Assembly: GCF_020829685.1 (NCBI RefSeq)
Contig: NZ_JAIVFR010000544.1
Span: 1-5,191, forward strand
DNA length: 5,191 nt
DNA from: Nostoc sp. CHAB 5715
GTDB lineage: Bacteria; Cyanobacteriota; Cyanobacteriia; Cyanobacteriales; Nostocaceae
Direction: 5' to 3'
Positions 1 to 4,698 of this stretch are shown piece after piece (the stretch's first letter is position 1; each line of letters begins with the position of its first letter). A model generated the notes under the pieces. It searched no databases. It saw only the letters and a program-made list of their open reading frames with translations, and was not told where the DNA came from. A program made the position numbers and the translations under genes.

Positions 1-913
1 GTCCATTCACTTGCCATTCGCCAGTCATGCCGGGTTTAACATCTAAACGTTGCCACTCCGGTACTTCGTAGCGTTCCACTTCATCGGGTGTAGGTGGTCG
101 AGTACCTACTAAACTCATCTCTCCTTTGAGGACGTTCCAAAATTGGGGTAATTCATCAAGACTAGTTCGCCGTAAAAAGCGCCCTATTTTGGTAATTCTG
201 GGGTCATTTTCATTCTTGAAAAAAGCACCTTGCACTTGATTTTTAACTTGGGATTTCTTTGCTTCCGCATCCACACACATAGAGCGGAATTTCCAAATCT
301 TAAACCGTTTCCCCATCCAACCACAACGAATTTGAATAAAGAAAATTGGCCCGGGATCATTAATTTGAATAGCGATCGCAATCGGAATAAATAAAATTCC
401 TGTAATTAATAAACCGATCACTGACCCTACAATATCTAACAACCGTTTCATCCAGGATGCCACAGAAGGGTGAGTAGTGGGTAACTGCTCTACTTTCCGG
501 GAAGTTGTCTTCCGATTATCTACTAAGTCTTCCTGTTTGATTAGCGGCCCATCATGTACAAGCTCTAAGGGAAAAACCTGATCCAATCCCGTGAGTTTTA
601 GGACTGCCATTATTTGAGGTGTTACATTCCGCAGTGTTAATGTAATCCCTTGAGTTTGGGCGTATTTAAAATTACTAACCAGGGCACCTAAGCCACTACT
701 ATCCATAAAAATAGTTTGGTGAAAGTCAATGATGATTTGCTTAGGATGTGAATTGGGCTGGATTAAGCTTTGGCAGGTTTGCTTAAAGCCTAAAGCCTCC
801 AGCACGCTCAACCGCTTAGGCACCTGCACTATAGCCGTGTCGTTTAAGGAATTAACTGGAAAATCGACCTCTGTCGGTTGGCTAGTCATGAAGCTCTGCA
901 CTTTCGTTGCCAT
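1..913 (-). CDS. STAS-domain / sugar-phosphate transferase fusion (C-terminus cut by window edge)
   Basis: The open frame gives 304 residues and runs off the left edge. Residues ~18-120 form a STAS domain with the anti-anti-sigma signature FMDSSGLGAL (D71-S72-S73-G74), where family members are phosphorylated on serine. Residues ~155-304 are a bacterial sugar transferase (PF02397, monotopic phosphoglycosyl transferase): KRLLD, a hydrophobic membrane segment (~161-183), DPGPIFF, KFRSM (208-212), the catalytic Asp-Glu pair in LDELPQ (D253, E254), then VGTRPP and KPGMTGEWQVNG. Family proteins continue about 45 residues past this point. The enzyme class moves a sugar phosphate from a nucleotide sugar to a polyprenyl phosphate at the inner membrane, the first step of exopolysaccharide assembly. 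The ATG at 911-913 has no clear Shine-Dalgarno; Met9 (codon 887-889) is an alternative start. It is divergent from queE. It may be the counterpart of Nostoc all4160 (recalled), implicated in heterocyst envelope polysaccharide; no symbol is assigned. Confidence 0.88.
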   Translation of the reverse strand, partial: MATKVQSFMTSQPTEVDFPVNSLNDTAIVQVPKRLSVLEALGFKQTCQSLIQPNSHPKQIIIDFHQTIFMDSSGLGALVSNFKYAQTQGITLTLRNVTPQIMAVLKLTGLDQVFPLELVHDGPLIKQEDLVDNRKTTSRKVEQLPTTHPSVASWMKRLLDIVGSVIGLLITGILFIPIAIAIQINDPGPIFFIQIRCGWMGKRFKIWKFRSMCVDAEAKKSQVKNQVQGAFFKNENDPRITKIGRFLRRTSLDELPQFWNVLKGEMSLVGTRPPTPDEVERYEVPEWQRLDVKPGMTGEWQVNG

Positions 914-1111
914 GTATAATGTAATCTGCCAAATATTATTTTGTCCTAGAAAATTACTTAACCTAATATTGGAATCAGTAGTAATAAGGACTAATTGCCA
1001 TTTACCGGGGCTGAGATTGGAGATCGCCAGCGACGATTCACAATAGAACAAGAAGCCAAAAAACATCCTTGTTGTTGTGCCGACACAGCGCGATCGCGTT
1101 GCTCTCATCAA
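914..1111. other. Divergent intergenic region between STAS-transferase and queE
   Basis: This 198-bp gap must hold the promoters of both divergent genes. It is AT-rich on the transferase side (about 914-1000) and more GC-balanced near queE, with a HIP1 octamer at 1090-1097. I could not pick a convincing -35/-10 pair, a GTA-N8-TAC site or a riboswitch fold here. The plus frame stays open back to an ATG at 995, but its translation there is Cys/Arg/His-rich and unlike QueE, so I treat it as non-coding leader. Confidence 0.6.
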
Positions 1112-1909
1112 ATGATTGCTAAAACTACGGTTACACCTACTGCACGCCTGATTGAAATTTTTTCTGCCATTCAAGGGGAAGGACTGAATGTAGGGACACG
1201 TCAGATATTTATTCGTTTTGCTCTGTGTGATTTGCGCTGTCATTTTTGTGATAGCGCCCACACTTGGAATGCACCTTCTACTTGTCGGATAGAGCGATCG
1301 CCTGGATTGCGCGACTTTGAAATCCACTCTAACCCTGTCTCTCTACCCATATTGATTGAATGGGTTGAACGACAAAATGTACCTTCTCTACACGATAGCA
1401 TTAGCTTAACTGGAGGCGAACCACTTCTTCATGCCCCATTTTTAACCCAGTTTCTACCGCAAGTACGAGCCATAATCGGTCTACCTATATACTTAGAAAC
1501 TGGCGGACATCGCCCAGAACAACTGGCAATGATTCTCCCTTACTTAGACTCTGTAGGTATGGATTTCAAATTGCCCAGTGTTAGCGGCGAAAGTCATTGG
1601 CAAGAACATGCTAAATTTCTCCAATTATGTCATGAATCATATTTAAATGTTTTTGTCAAGATAATTGTGTCTCAAAACACAGATCCAGCCGAGTTGGAAC
1701 GTTCAGCTTTGCTGGTGGCAGAGGTTAGTCCAGATATCTCGGTATTTTTACAACCTGTTACGCCTTTGCCAGTATCTGAACAATTCTCCCCAATAGCTGT
1801 GCTTGCCCCTACGGCTGATCAAGTTTTGATGTGGCAAGCTTTGATGAAGGGCTTTCTCAAGCACGTGCGTGTGATCCCTCAGACGCATAAAATGCTGAAC
1901 CAACTGTAA
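1112..1909 (+). CDS. queE: 7-carboxy-7-deazaguanine synthase (radical SAM), QueE
   Basis: QueE converts 6-carboxy-tetrahydropterin to 7-carboxy-7-deazaguanine, the third step of cytosolic preQ0/queuosine synthesis, using a 4Fe-4S cluster, SAM and Mg2+. The 265-residue protein has EIFSAIQGEG (15-24), then the cluster motif CX3CX2C in CDLRCHFCDS (C39, C43, C46) followed by TWN, the SAM-binding LTGGEPLLH (GGEP 101-104), the strand motif LETGG (128-132), DFKLPS (151-156), KIIVSQNTDPAEL (183-195), LQPVTPL (213-219) and the C-terminal VIPQTHK (254-260). Family proteins are usually about 210-250 residues, so this one is slightly long. I chose ATG 1112 because the motif-bearing sequence begins just after it. 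A longer in-frame start at 995 would add 39 residues with no QueE character. No Shine-Dalgarno precedes 1112, which is common in cyanobacteria. No other que gene is visible nearby, so it appears to be a single-gene unit. Confidence 0.95.
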   Translation: MIAKTTVTPTARLIEIFSAIQGEGLNVGTRQIFIRFALCDLRCHFCDSAHTWNAPSTCRIERSPGLRDFEIHSNPVSLPILIEWVERQNVPSLHDSISLTGGEPLLHAPFLTQFLPQVRAIIGLPIYLETGGHRPEQLAMILPYLDSVGMDFKLPSVSGESHWQEHAKFLQLCHESYLNVFVKIIVSQNTDPAELERSALLVAEVSPDISVFLQPVTPLPVSEQFSPIAVLAPTADQVLMWQALMKGFLKHVRVIPQTHKMLNQL

Positions 1910-1967
1910 AATTTGAGTTTGATAAAGATGTAGTCAAGAAAAAAGTAAGATTCTATGAAATCGTCAT

Positions 1968-1993
1968 TGCTGCCGCTAATCAGGGAGGCAGCA
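1968..1993 (+). terminator. GC-rich stem-loop downstream of queE, no U-tract
   Basis: TGCTGCC (1968-1974) pairs perfectly with GGCAGCA (1987-1993) across a 12-nt loop. The stem is followed by CCCCCTTA rather than a T-run, so it is a poor intrinsic terminator. It could act as a 3'-end stabiliser of the queE mRNA or be incidental. The better terminator candidate lies downstream at 2103-2127. Confidence 0.3.
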
Positions 1994-2041
1994 GCCCCCT
2001 TAGTAGGCATTTCCACTCGGAGGCTGTTAACGAGGAAAACA

Positions 2042-2062
2042 GTGAGGAGTGAGGAATGAGGA
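2042..2062 (+). repeat. Heptanucleotide tandem repeat, GTGAGGA type (3 copies)
   Basis: GTGAGGA (2042-2048), GTGAGGA (2049-2055) and ATGAGGA (2056-2062) stand head to tail, followed by a partial GT. This is the short tandemly repeated repetitive (STRR) type known in heterocystous cyanobacteria. The same purine-rich flavour recurs at 4701-4770. Confidence 0.8.
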
Positions 2063-2080
2063 GTTTGAAGTTCACTCAAT

Positions 2081-2094
2081 TCATAACTCATAAC
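2081..2094 (+). repeat. Heptanucleotide repeat TCATAAC (2 copies)
   Basis: TCATAAC occurs twice in a row at 2081-2087 and 2088-2094, flanked by the near-matches TCACTCAAT and TCCTGTA. With two copies the claim is modest, but the 7-nt period matches the GTGAGGA array 19 bp upstream and the STRR block at 4780-4870. Confidence 0.5.
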
Positions 2095-2098
2095 TCCT

Positions 2099-2155
2099 GT
2101 ACAGACGCGATTAATCGCGTCTCTTTTAAGTACAGACGCGATTAATCGCGTCTCT
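2099..2155. repeat. Duplicated 26-bp palindromic repeat (period 31)
   Basis: Two identical 26-bp copies (2099-2124 and 2130-2155) are separated by TTTAA. Each contains the perfect palindrome GACGCGATTAATCGCGTC (2104-2121 and 2135-2152), extended by one A/T pair on each side. I recognise this as a very common dispersed repeat in Nostocales intergenic regions (established knowledge, recalled). Each copy can form a strong hairpin in RNA from either strand, and the two copies can also pair with each other. The right copy ends inside the stop codon of the minus-strand DUF3318 gene (TAG, plus-strand 2154-2156). Confidence 0.92.
2103..2127 (+). terminator. Possible intrinsic terminator for queE formed by repeat copy 1
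   Basis: The 20-bp palindrome at 2103-2122 is followed directly by CTTTT (2123-2127). In the plus-strand transcript this is a GC-rich hairpin with a short U-tract. It lies about 200 nt after the queE stop. The second copy (2134-2153) lacks a T-run on either strand, so only readthrough from queE would be stopped here. The U-tract is short and the activity is inferred. Confidence 0.4.
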
Positions 2156-2798
2156 ACAACCCGCCTTCATCTGGAGTTTTAGATTTAGCTTTTGCCTTAT
2201 TGGCACTGCGTTTGAGGGCAGATAGTCTTGCTTCGTATTTCGACCGTTGGCGCTTACTAGGAGTATTGTCAATCAGGGTTTTTAAGGCGCTACCTAGACT
2301 CTTGTAGGCATTGGGGAGACTATAACCAAAACGAGTTGCCAAAGCGATCGCTTTCTCATCAGCATAGAGCAATTCTTTTAGTTGCTTTTCCCCATTATTC
2401 TTTTGGTACAGTCGCCAGCCTGACACGCCACACAGCGACAAAGCTAACACCAGAAGCAATCCATCTTGTACCCACAATTCGCCTACAGCACCACCTAAAC
2501 CGATGGCTAGTGCTGCCATTTCCCAACCATCTTTAGGAATCGTGTCATTTTGAACGCGGGCAACTTCATGCCAGAATAGCAGATTACGCTGATCCATTGC
2601 GAGGGCATCCCATTTCACCAAGTCAATTTGAATTTCTACCTGGTCTTTACCAATTTCTTCGCAACGAACCAGGGGTGGATTGACCTCAGTTGTGCCTTCA
2701 ACCGTGACCCAGCTCTGTAATTCTGGCGGTAGTAAGCCTTTCAACCGCCGTAGTTCACTCATTTCCGCTTTGGCAGAGGAGGTTGCATAGGATGTCAT
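2154..2798 (-). CDS. DUF3318-type cyanobacterial membrane protein
   Basis: This 214-residue protein matches, by memory of the family, the cyanobacterial DUF3318 proteins, whose function is unknown. Visible parts are an Arg/Lys/Glu-rich N-terminus (EMSELRRLKGLLPPELQSW), a beta-rich section (30-62), then MDQRNLLFWHEVARVQ with H77-E78, two hydrophobic segments (~93-109 and ~113-127; likely membrane hairpin), ADEKAIALATRFGYSLP (146-162) and a very basic tail (181-207: KRQRSKYEARLSALKRSANKAKAKSK in part). The HE motif, membrane hairpin and AD-x5-A-x5-GY order recall M48 metalloproteases, but the second zinc histidine is Arg81. The ATG at 2796-2798 gives the family-like start MTSYATSSAKAEMSELR; only a weak GG-rich stretch precedes it. 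It lies 77 bp downstream of the YbjN-like gene on the same strand and may be co-transcribed. Its stop codon overlaps a dispersed repeat. Confidence 0.85.
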   Translation of the reverse strand: MTSYATSSAKAEMSELRRLKGLLPPELQSWVTVEGTTEVNPPLVRCEEIGKDQVEIQIDLVKWDALAMDQRNLLFWHEVARVQNDTIPKDGWEMAALAIGLGGAVGELWVQDGLLLVLALSLCGVSGWRLYQKNNGEKQLKELLYADEKAIALATRFGYSLPNAYKSLGSALKTLIDNTPSKRQRSKYEARLSALKRSANKAKAKSKTPDEGGL

Positions 2799-2837
2799 AA
2801 TATCCAGCCCCAGAAAATTTCAGTATATAGTGAGGGT

Positions 2838-2867
2838 ATCACTTTGGAGTATAGCTATTTAAGTGAT
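2838..2867. promoter_or_regulatory. Inverted repeat ATCACTT-N16-AAGTGAT
   Basis: ATCACTT (2838-2844) is mirrored exactly by AAGTGAT (2861-2867) in the 77-bp gap between the YbjN-like and DUF3318 genes. On the minus strand the spacer holds TATACT (2848-2853), a possible -10, though I see no good -35. It could be an operator or an intercistronic hairpin, or chance. Confidence 0.3.
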
Positions 2868-2875
2868 GATCCGTC

Positions 2876-3433
2876 TCACTCGGCCTTAAAACTTCCTCGC
2901 TTTTTTCGCGCTTCCATTGCCTTTTCTAGCAAATCTAGCAATCCTGGGGCTTCTTCTTGGATACTGAGTAACAGTCTTTCACCAAGTTCTATATTTCCCG
3001 GATCAAAACCTGTTGCCATCACTTCTTTCAGGCGAGGTATTGCTATGCTATCCACAATCTGAATTAACCCACTCAGACAACGGTGAAATTGTTTTTCTGT
3101 GAGAATCGAGTCTTCTAGAGGAAACTCAATAATGGCACGGATTTCGCCATCAGATGGGTCATACTCCCATTGCAACATTTTGGTTTCCCAGGAAATGGCA
3201 AGCATTGTTTGTAGGATAACTCCCTTGTGAGGATGGTCTTGGATTCCTGTCAAGACTTGAGGGGCAAATACTCGGAAAAATTTTCCCTCTTCATCCAGCT
3301 GAACAACTATTAGAAAATCTTCTAAGTTATCAGCCTCCACACCTGTTATAATCCGGTCTTCTTCATCATCAAAACGGTAGTCCCAACCAAGGTCGTCTAA
3401 ATAGTTGGCAATCTGTTTGAGGTTAGCTCCCAT
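2876..3433 (-). CDS. YbjN-like (type III secretion chaperone-like fold) protein
   Basis: This 185-residue soluble acidic protein has no signal peptide or membrane segment. Its pattern fits the YbjN / Tir-chaperone-like fold: an N-terminal helix (LKQIANYLDDLGWDY), strands through DRIITGV, EDFLIVVQLDEEGKFFRVFAPQV (39-61), a central helix after HPHKGVILQTMLAISWE (67-83), strands MLQWEYDPSDGEIRAIIEFPLED (86-108, with the typical D-x-x-DGE turn) and a C-terminal helix (EKQFHRCLSGLIQIVDSIAIPRL). The remaining ~50 residues are a helical, charged tail ending KAMEARKKRGSFKAE. The role of such proteins in cyanobacteria is not established; binding a protein partner is inferred from the fold. The start ATG (3431-3433) has GAGG five bases upstream, a usable Shine-Dalgarno. 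It is divergent from the natF-like gene and lies upstream of the DUF3318 gene. Confidence 0.75.
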   Translation of the reverse strand: MGANLKQIANYLDDLGWDYRFDDEEDRIITGVEADNLEDFLIVVQLDEEGKFFRVFAPQVLTGIQDHPHKGVILQTMLAISWETKMLQWEYDPSDGEIRAIIEFPLEDSILTEKQFHRCLSGLIQIVDSIAIPRLKEVMATGFDPGNIELGERLLLSIQEEAPGLLDLLEKAMEARKKRGSFKAE

Positions 3434-3571
3434 AAAAGCCTCATAAGGAACGTGGAGCAGTTGTTACCAGACCTAGTTTAACCTGCTAGGGGTATTTGTT
3501 AGGTTGGTGTAGATACTTCAGAGGCTGGTAGAGTTTTATATTACGAGCAACAAATTGTTTTCAATGAATGA

Positions 3572-3599
3572 TTGTAGTCAGCAATACATTTTTTATTAT
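3572..3599 (+). promoter_or_regulatory. Candidate promoter of the natF-like gene
   Basis: TTGTAG (3572-3577) and TATTAT (3594-3599) are separated by 16 bp, resembling a sigma-70-type promoter. The expected transcription start near 3606 leaves only about 4 nt before ATG 3610, or 13 nt before the in-frame ATG 3619, so either the mRNA is nearly leaderless or Met4 is the true start. An alternative -10, TATATT (3537-3542), has no clear -35. The NtcA-type box overlaps this promoter's -35 element. Confidence 0.35.
3573..3588. promoter_or_regulatory. NtcA-type binding site TGTA-N8-TACA
   Basis: TGTA (3573-3576), eight bases, TACA (3585-3588) is a perfect match to GTA-N8-TAC with the flanking T and A that complete the palindrome. 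NtcA is the global nitrogen regulator of cyanobacteria. The box centre is about 29 bp before the natF-like ATG. A site overlapping the -35 region, as here, would fit repression or unusual activation better than the classic activator position near -41. Occupancy is inferred. Confidence 0.55.
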
Positions 3600-3609
3600 C
3601 TAATCAGTT

Positions 3610-4698
3610 ATGAAGTTTATGCGTAAATCAGCTTTAATTCTAGCGATCGCACCCCTAGTCTTTGCGATCGCAGCTTGTGGTGGAGATTCAGGACAAACAG
3701 CAAGTACACCCGGCACTCCAGGCAGTAATCCAGCAGTACCAGCAACTCAAAATCGTTGGAATAATATTAAAAGCCGTGGTCAGGTAATTTGCGGTGTCAG
3801 TGGTGAAGTACCAGGGTTTAGCTTTGTGGGAACTGATGGTAAATATAGCGGCATTGATGTGGATGTCTGTCGTGCGATCGCCGCAGCTTTATTTGATAAC
3901 CCAGAAGCAGTAGAATTTCGCAATCTCAATTCTAAAGAGCGGTTTACAGCTTTGCAAACTGGTGAAGTAGATGTTCTCAGCCGCAATACTACCTGGACAC
4001 TTAGCCGCGATACCTCTGTAGGTTTAGAATTTGCACCTGTGGTCTTTTACGACGGACAAGCCATAATGGTTCGCAAAAATAGCAACATTAAGACTCTGGC
4101 AGACCTGAAGGATAAAGCAATCTGCGTTCAAACTGGAACTACTACCGAACAGAACTTAGCAGACCAAATGCGGAAAAGGGGCATCACTTACAAACCCGTT
4201 GTCTTTGAAGACGTTAACGTTACCTTTGCTACTTATGCCGAAGGTCGTTGCGACGGCATTACGGCCGACCGTTCAGCATTAGTTTCGCGGGGTACAATTT
4301 TACCAAAACCAGAAGATAACGTGATTCTCAATGAAGTGATATCTTCAGAACCCCTTGCACCAGCAGTTGCCAAAGGGGATGCTAAATTTGGTGATGCTGT
4401 TAAATGGGTAGTTTATTCCCTGGTAAAAGCCGAAGAGTTGGGCATTACTTCCCAGAATTTGGGTCAGTTTGCTGCTAGTAACGACCCAGATGTTAAGCGC
4501 TTTTTAGGAACCGAAGGCAACCTTGGCGAAGGACTCGGCTTAACAAACGACTTCGCAGCCAGAATAATTAAGCACGTTGGTAACTACGCCGAAATTTACG
4601 ATCGCAACCTCGGCCCCAAGACAAAACTTAATCTAGCTCGCGGCCAAAATCAACTCTGGAGCAAAGGCGGACTGCTTTATTCTCCGCCGTTCCGGTAG
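3610..4698 (+). CDS. natF: Amino acid ABC transporter substrate-binding lipoprotein, AapJ/NatF type
   Basis: This periplasmic solute-binding protein captures amino acids for an ABC importer. The 362 residues begin with a lipoprotein signal: MKFMRK, a hydrophobic core (7-22) and lipobox IAAC with Cys23 as the lipid anchor. A flexible Gly/Ser/Thr/Pro linker follows (24-48), then a family-3 binding domain (~50-300) in the AapJ pattern: VICGVSGEVPGFSF (59-72), GIDVDVCRAIAAALF (81-95), RFTALQTGEVDVLSRNTTWT (111-130), VQTGTTTEQNL (173-183) and CDGITADRSAL (214-224). These cover the region where family-3 proteins hold the ligand. The length is a little above that of AapJ because of the linker. In Nostoc PCC 7120 the protein of this type at a matching position is NatF of the N-II system for acidic and neutral polar amino acids (recalled); the symbol is inferred from type and context. 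No Shine-Dalgarno precedes ATG 3610. The permease gene follows after a repeat-filled spacer. Confidence 0.9.
   Translation: MKFMRKSALILAIAPLVFAIAACGGDSGQTASTPGTPGSNPAVPATQNRWNNIKSRGQVICGVSGEVPGFSFVGTDGKYSGIDVDVCRAIAAALFDNPEAVEFRNLNSKERFTALQTGEVDVLSRNTTWTLSRDTSVGLEFAPVVFYDGQAIMVRKNSNIKTLADLKDKAICVQTGTTTEQNLADQMRKRGITYKPVVFEDVNVTFATYAEGRCDGITADRSALVSRGTILPKPEDNVILNEVISSEPLAPAVAKGDAKFGDAVKWVVYSLVKAEELGITSQNLGQFAASNDPDVKRFLGTEGNLGEGLGLTNDFAARIIKHVGNYAEIYDRNLGPKTKLNLARGQNQLWSKGGLLYSPPFR
3643..3671. repeat. Two HIP1 octamers in the natF signal peptide
   Basis: GCGATCGC occurs at 3643-3650 and 3664-3671, 21 bp apart. Other copies in the window are at 372-379, 1090-1097, 1294-1301, 2344-2351, 3874-3881 and 5123-5130. 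HIP1 is the highly over-represented palindrome of many cyanobacteria. Both copies here read Ala-Ile-Ala in frame, forming part of the signal-peptide core and the residues before the lipobox cysteine. Confidence 0.9.

Larger units (their letters stand above)
1910..2153. other. Convergent intergenic region, repeat-rich
   Basis: This 244-bp gap lies between the 3' ends of queE (+) and the DUF3318 gene (-). From left to right it holds an AT-rich stretch (1910-1967), a GC hairpin (1968-1993), a degenerate stretch, purine heptamers (2042-2062), a second heptamer pair (2081-2094) and the first copy plus most of the second copy of a palindromic repeat. I see no credible gene in either strand. A 70-residue minus-strand frame (1879-2091) reads through the heptamers and into queE and looks spurious. 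Confidence 0.7.
3434..3609. other. Divergent intergenic region between YbjN-like gene and natF-like gene
   Basis: This 176-bp AT-rich gap serves two divergent genes and contains no credible ORF. It holds an NtcA-type box (3573-3588), a -35/-10-like pair for the plus-strand gene, and, on the minus strand, TAATAT (plus-strand 3538-3543) preceded at 15 bp by TTGAAA, a weak promoter candidate for the YbjN-like gene. A short CCTAG/CTAGG inverted repeat with a 9-nt loop sits at 3472-3490. Confidence 0.6.

Noticed and set aside
184..381. A 65-codon minus-strand frame inside the transferase gene
   Set aside because: It is out of frame with the STAS-transferase coding sequence, whose motifs (KFRSM, LDELPQ) are read in another frame across the same bases.
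662..675. A GTA-N8-TAC match (NtcA core consensus)
   Set aside because: It lies in the STAS coding region and lacks the flanking T and A. About one such core match is expected by chance in a window this size.
1006..1030. CCGGGGCTGAGA-like stretch resembling part of a TPP riboswitch upstream of queE
   Set aside because: The rest of the THI-box consensus and its closing helices are missing. I also found no preQ1 aptamer pattern in the queE leader.
729..1046. A 105-codon plus-strand frame
   Set aside because: It overlaps the STAS-coding region antisense and its product resembles no family; the minus-strand STAS reading explains the bases.
1879..2091. A 70-codon minus-strand frame in the queE-DUF3318 gap
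   Set aside because: It runs through heptamer repeats and the 3' end of queE, with no family resemblance and no ribosome binding site.
2336..3062. Plus-strand frames at 2336-2536 and 2844-3062
   Set aside because: Both are antisense shadows of the DUF3318 and YbjN-like genes.
3780..3986. A 68-codon minus-strand frame inside natF
   Set aside because: It is an antisense shadow; the plus strand encodes conserved binding-protein motifs over the same bases.
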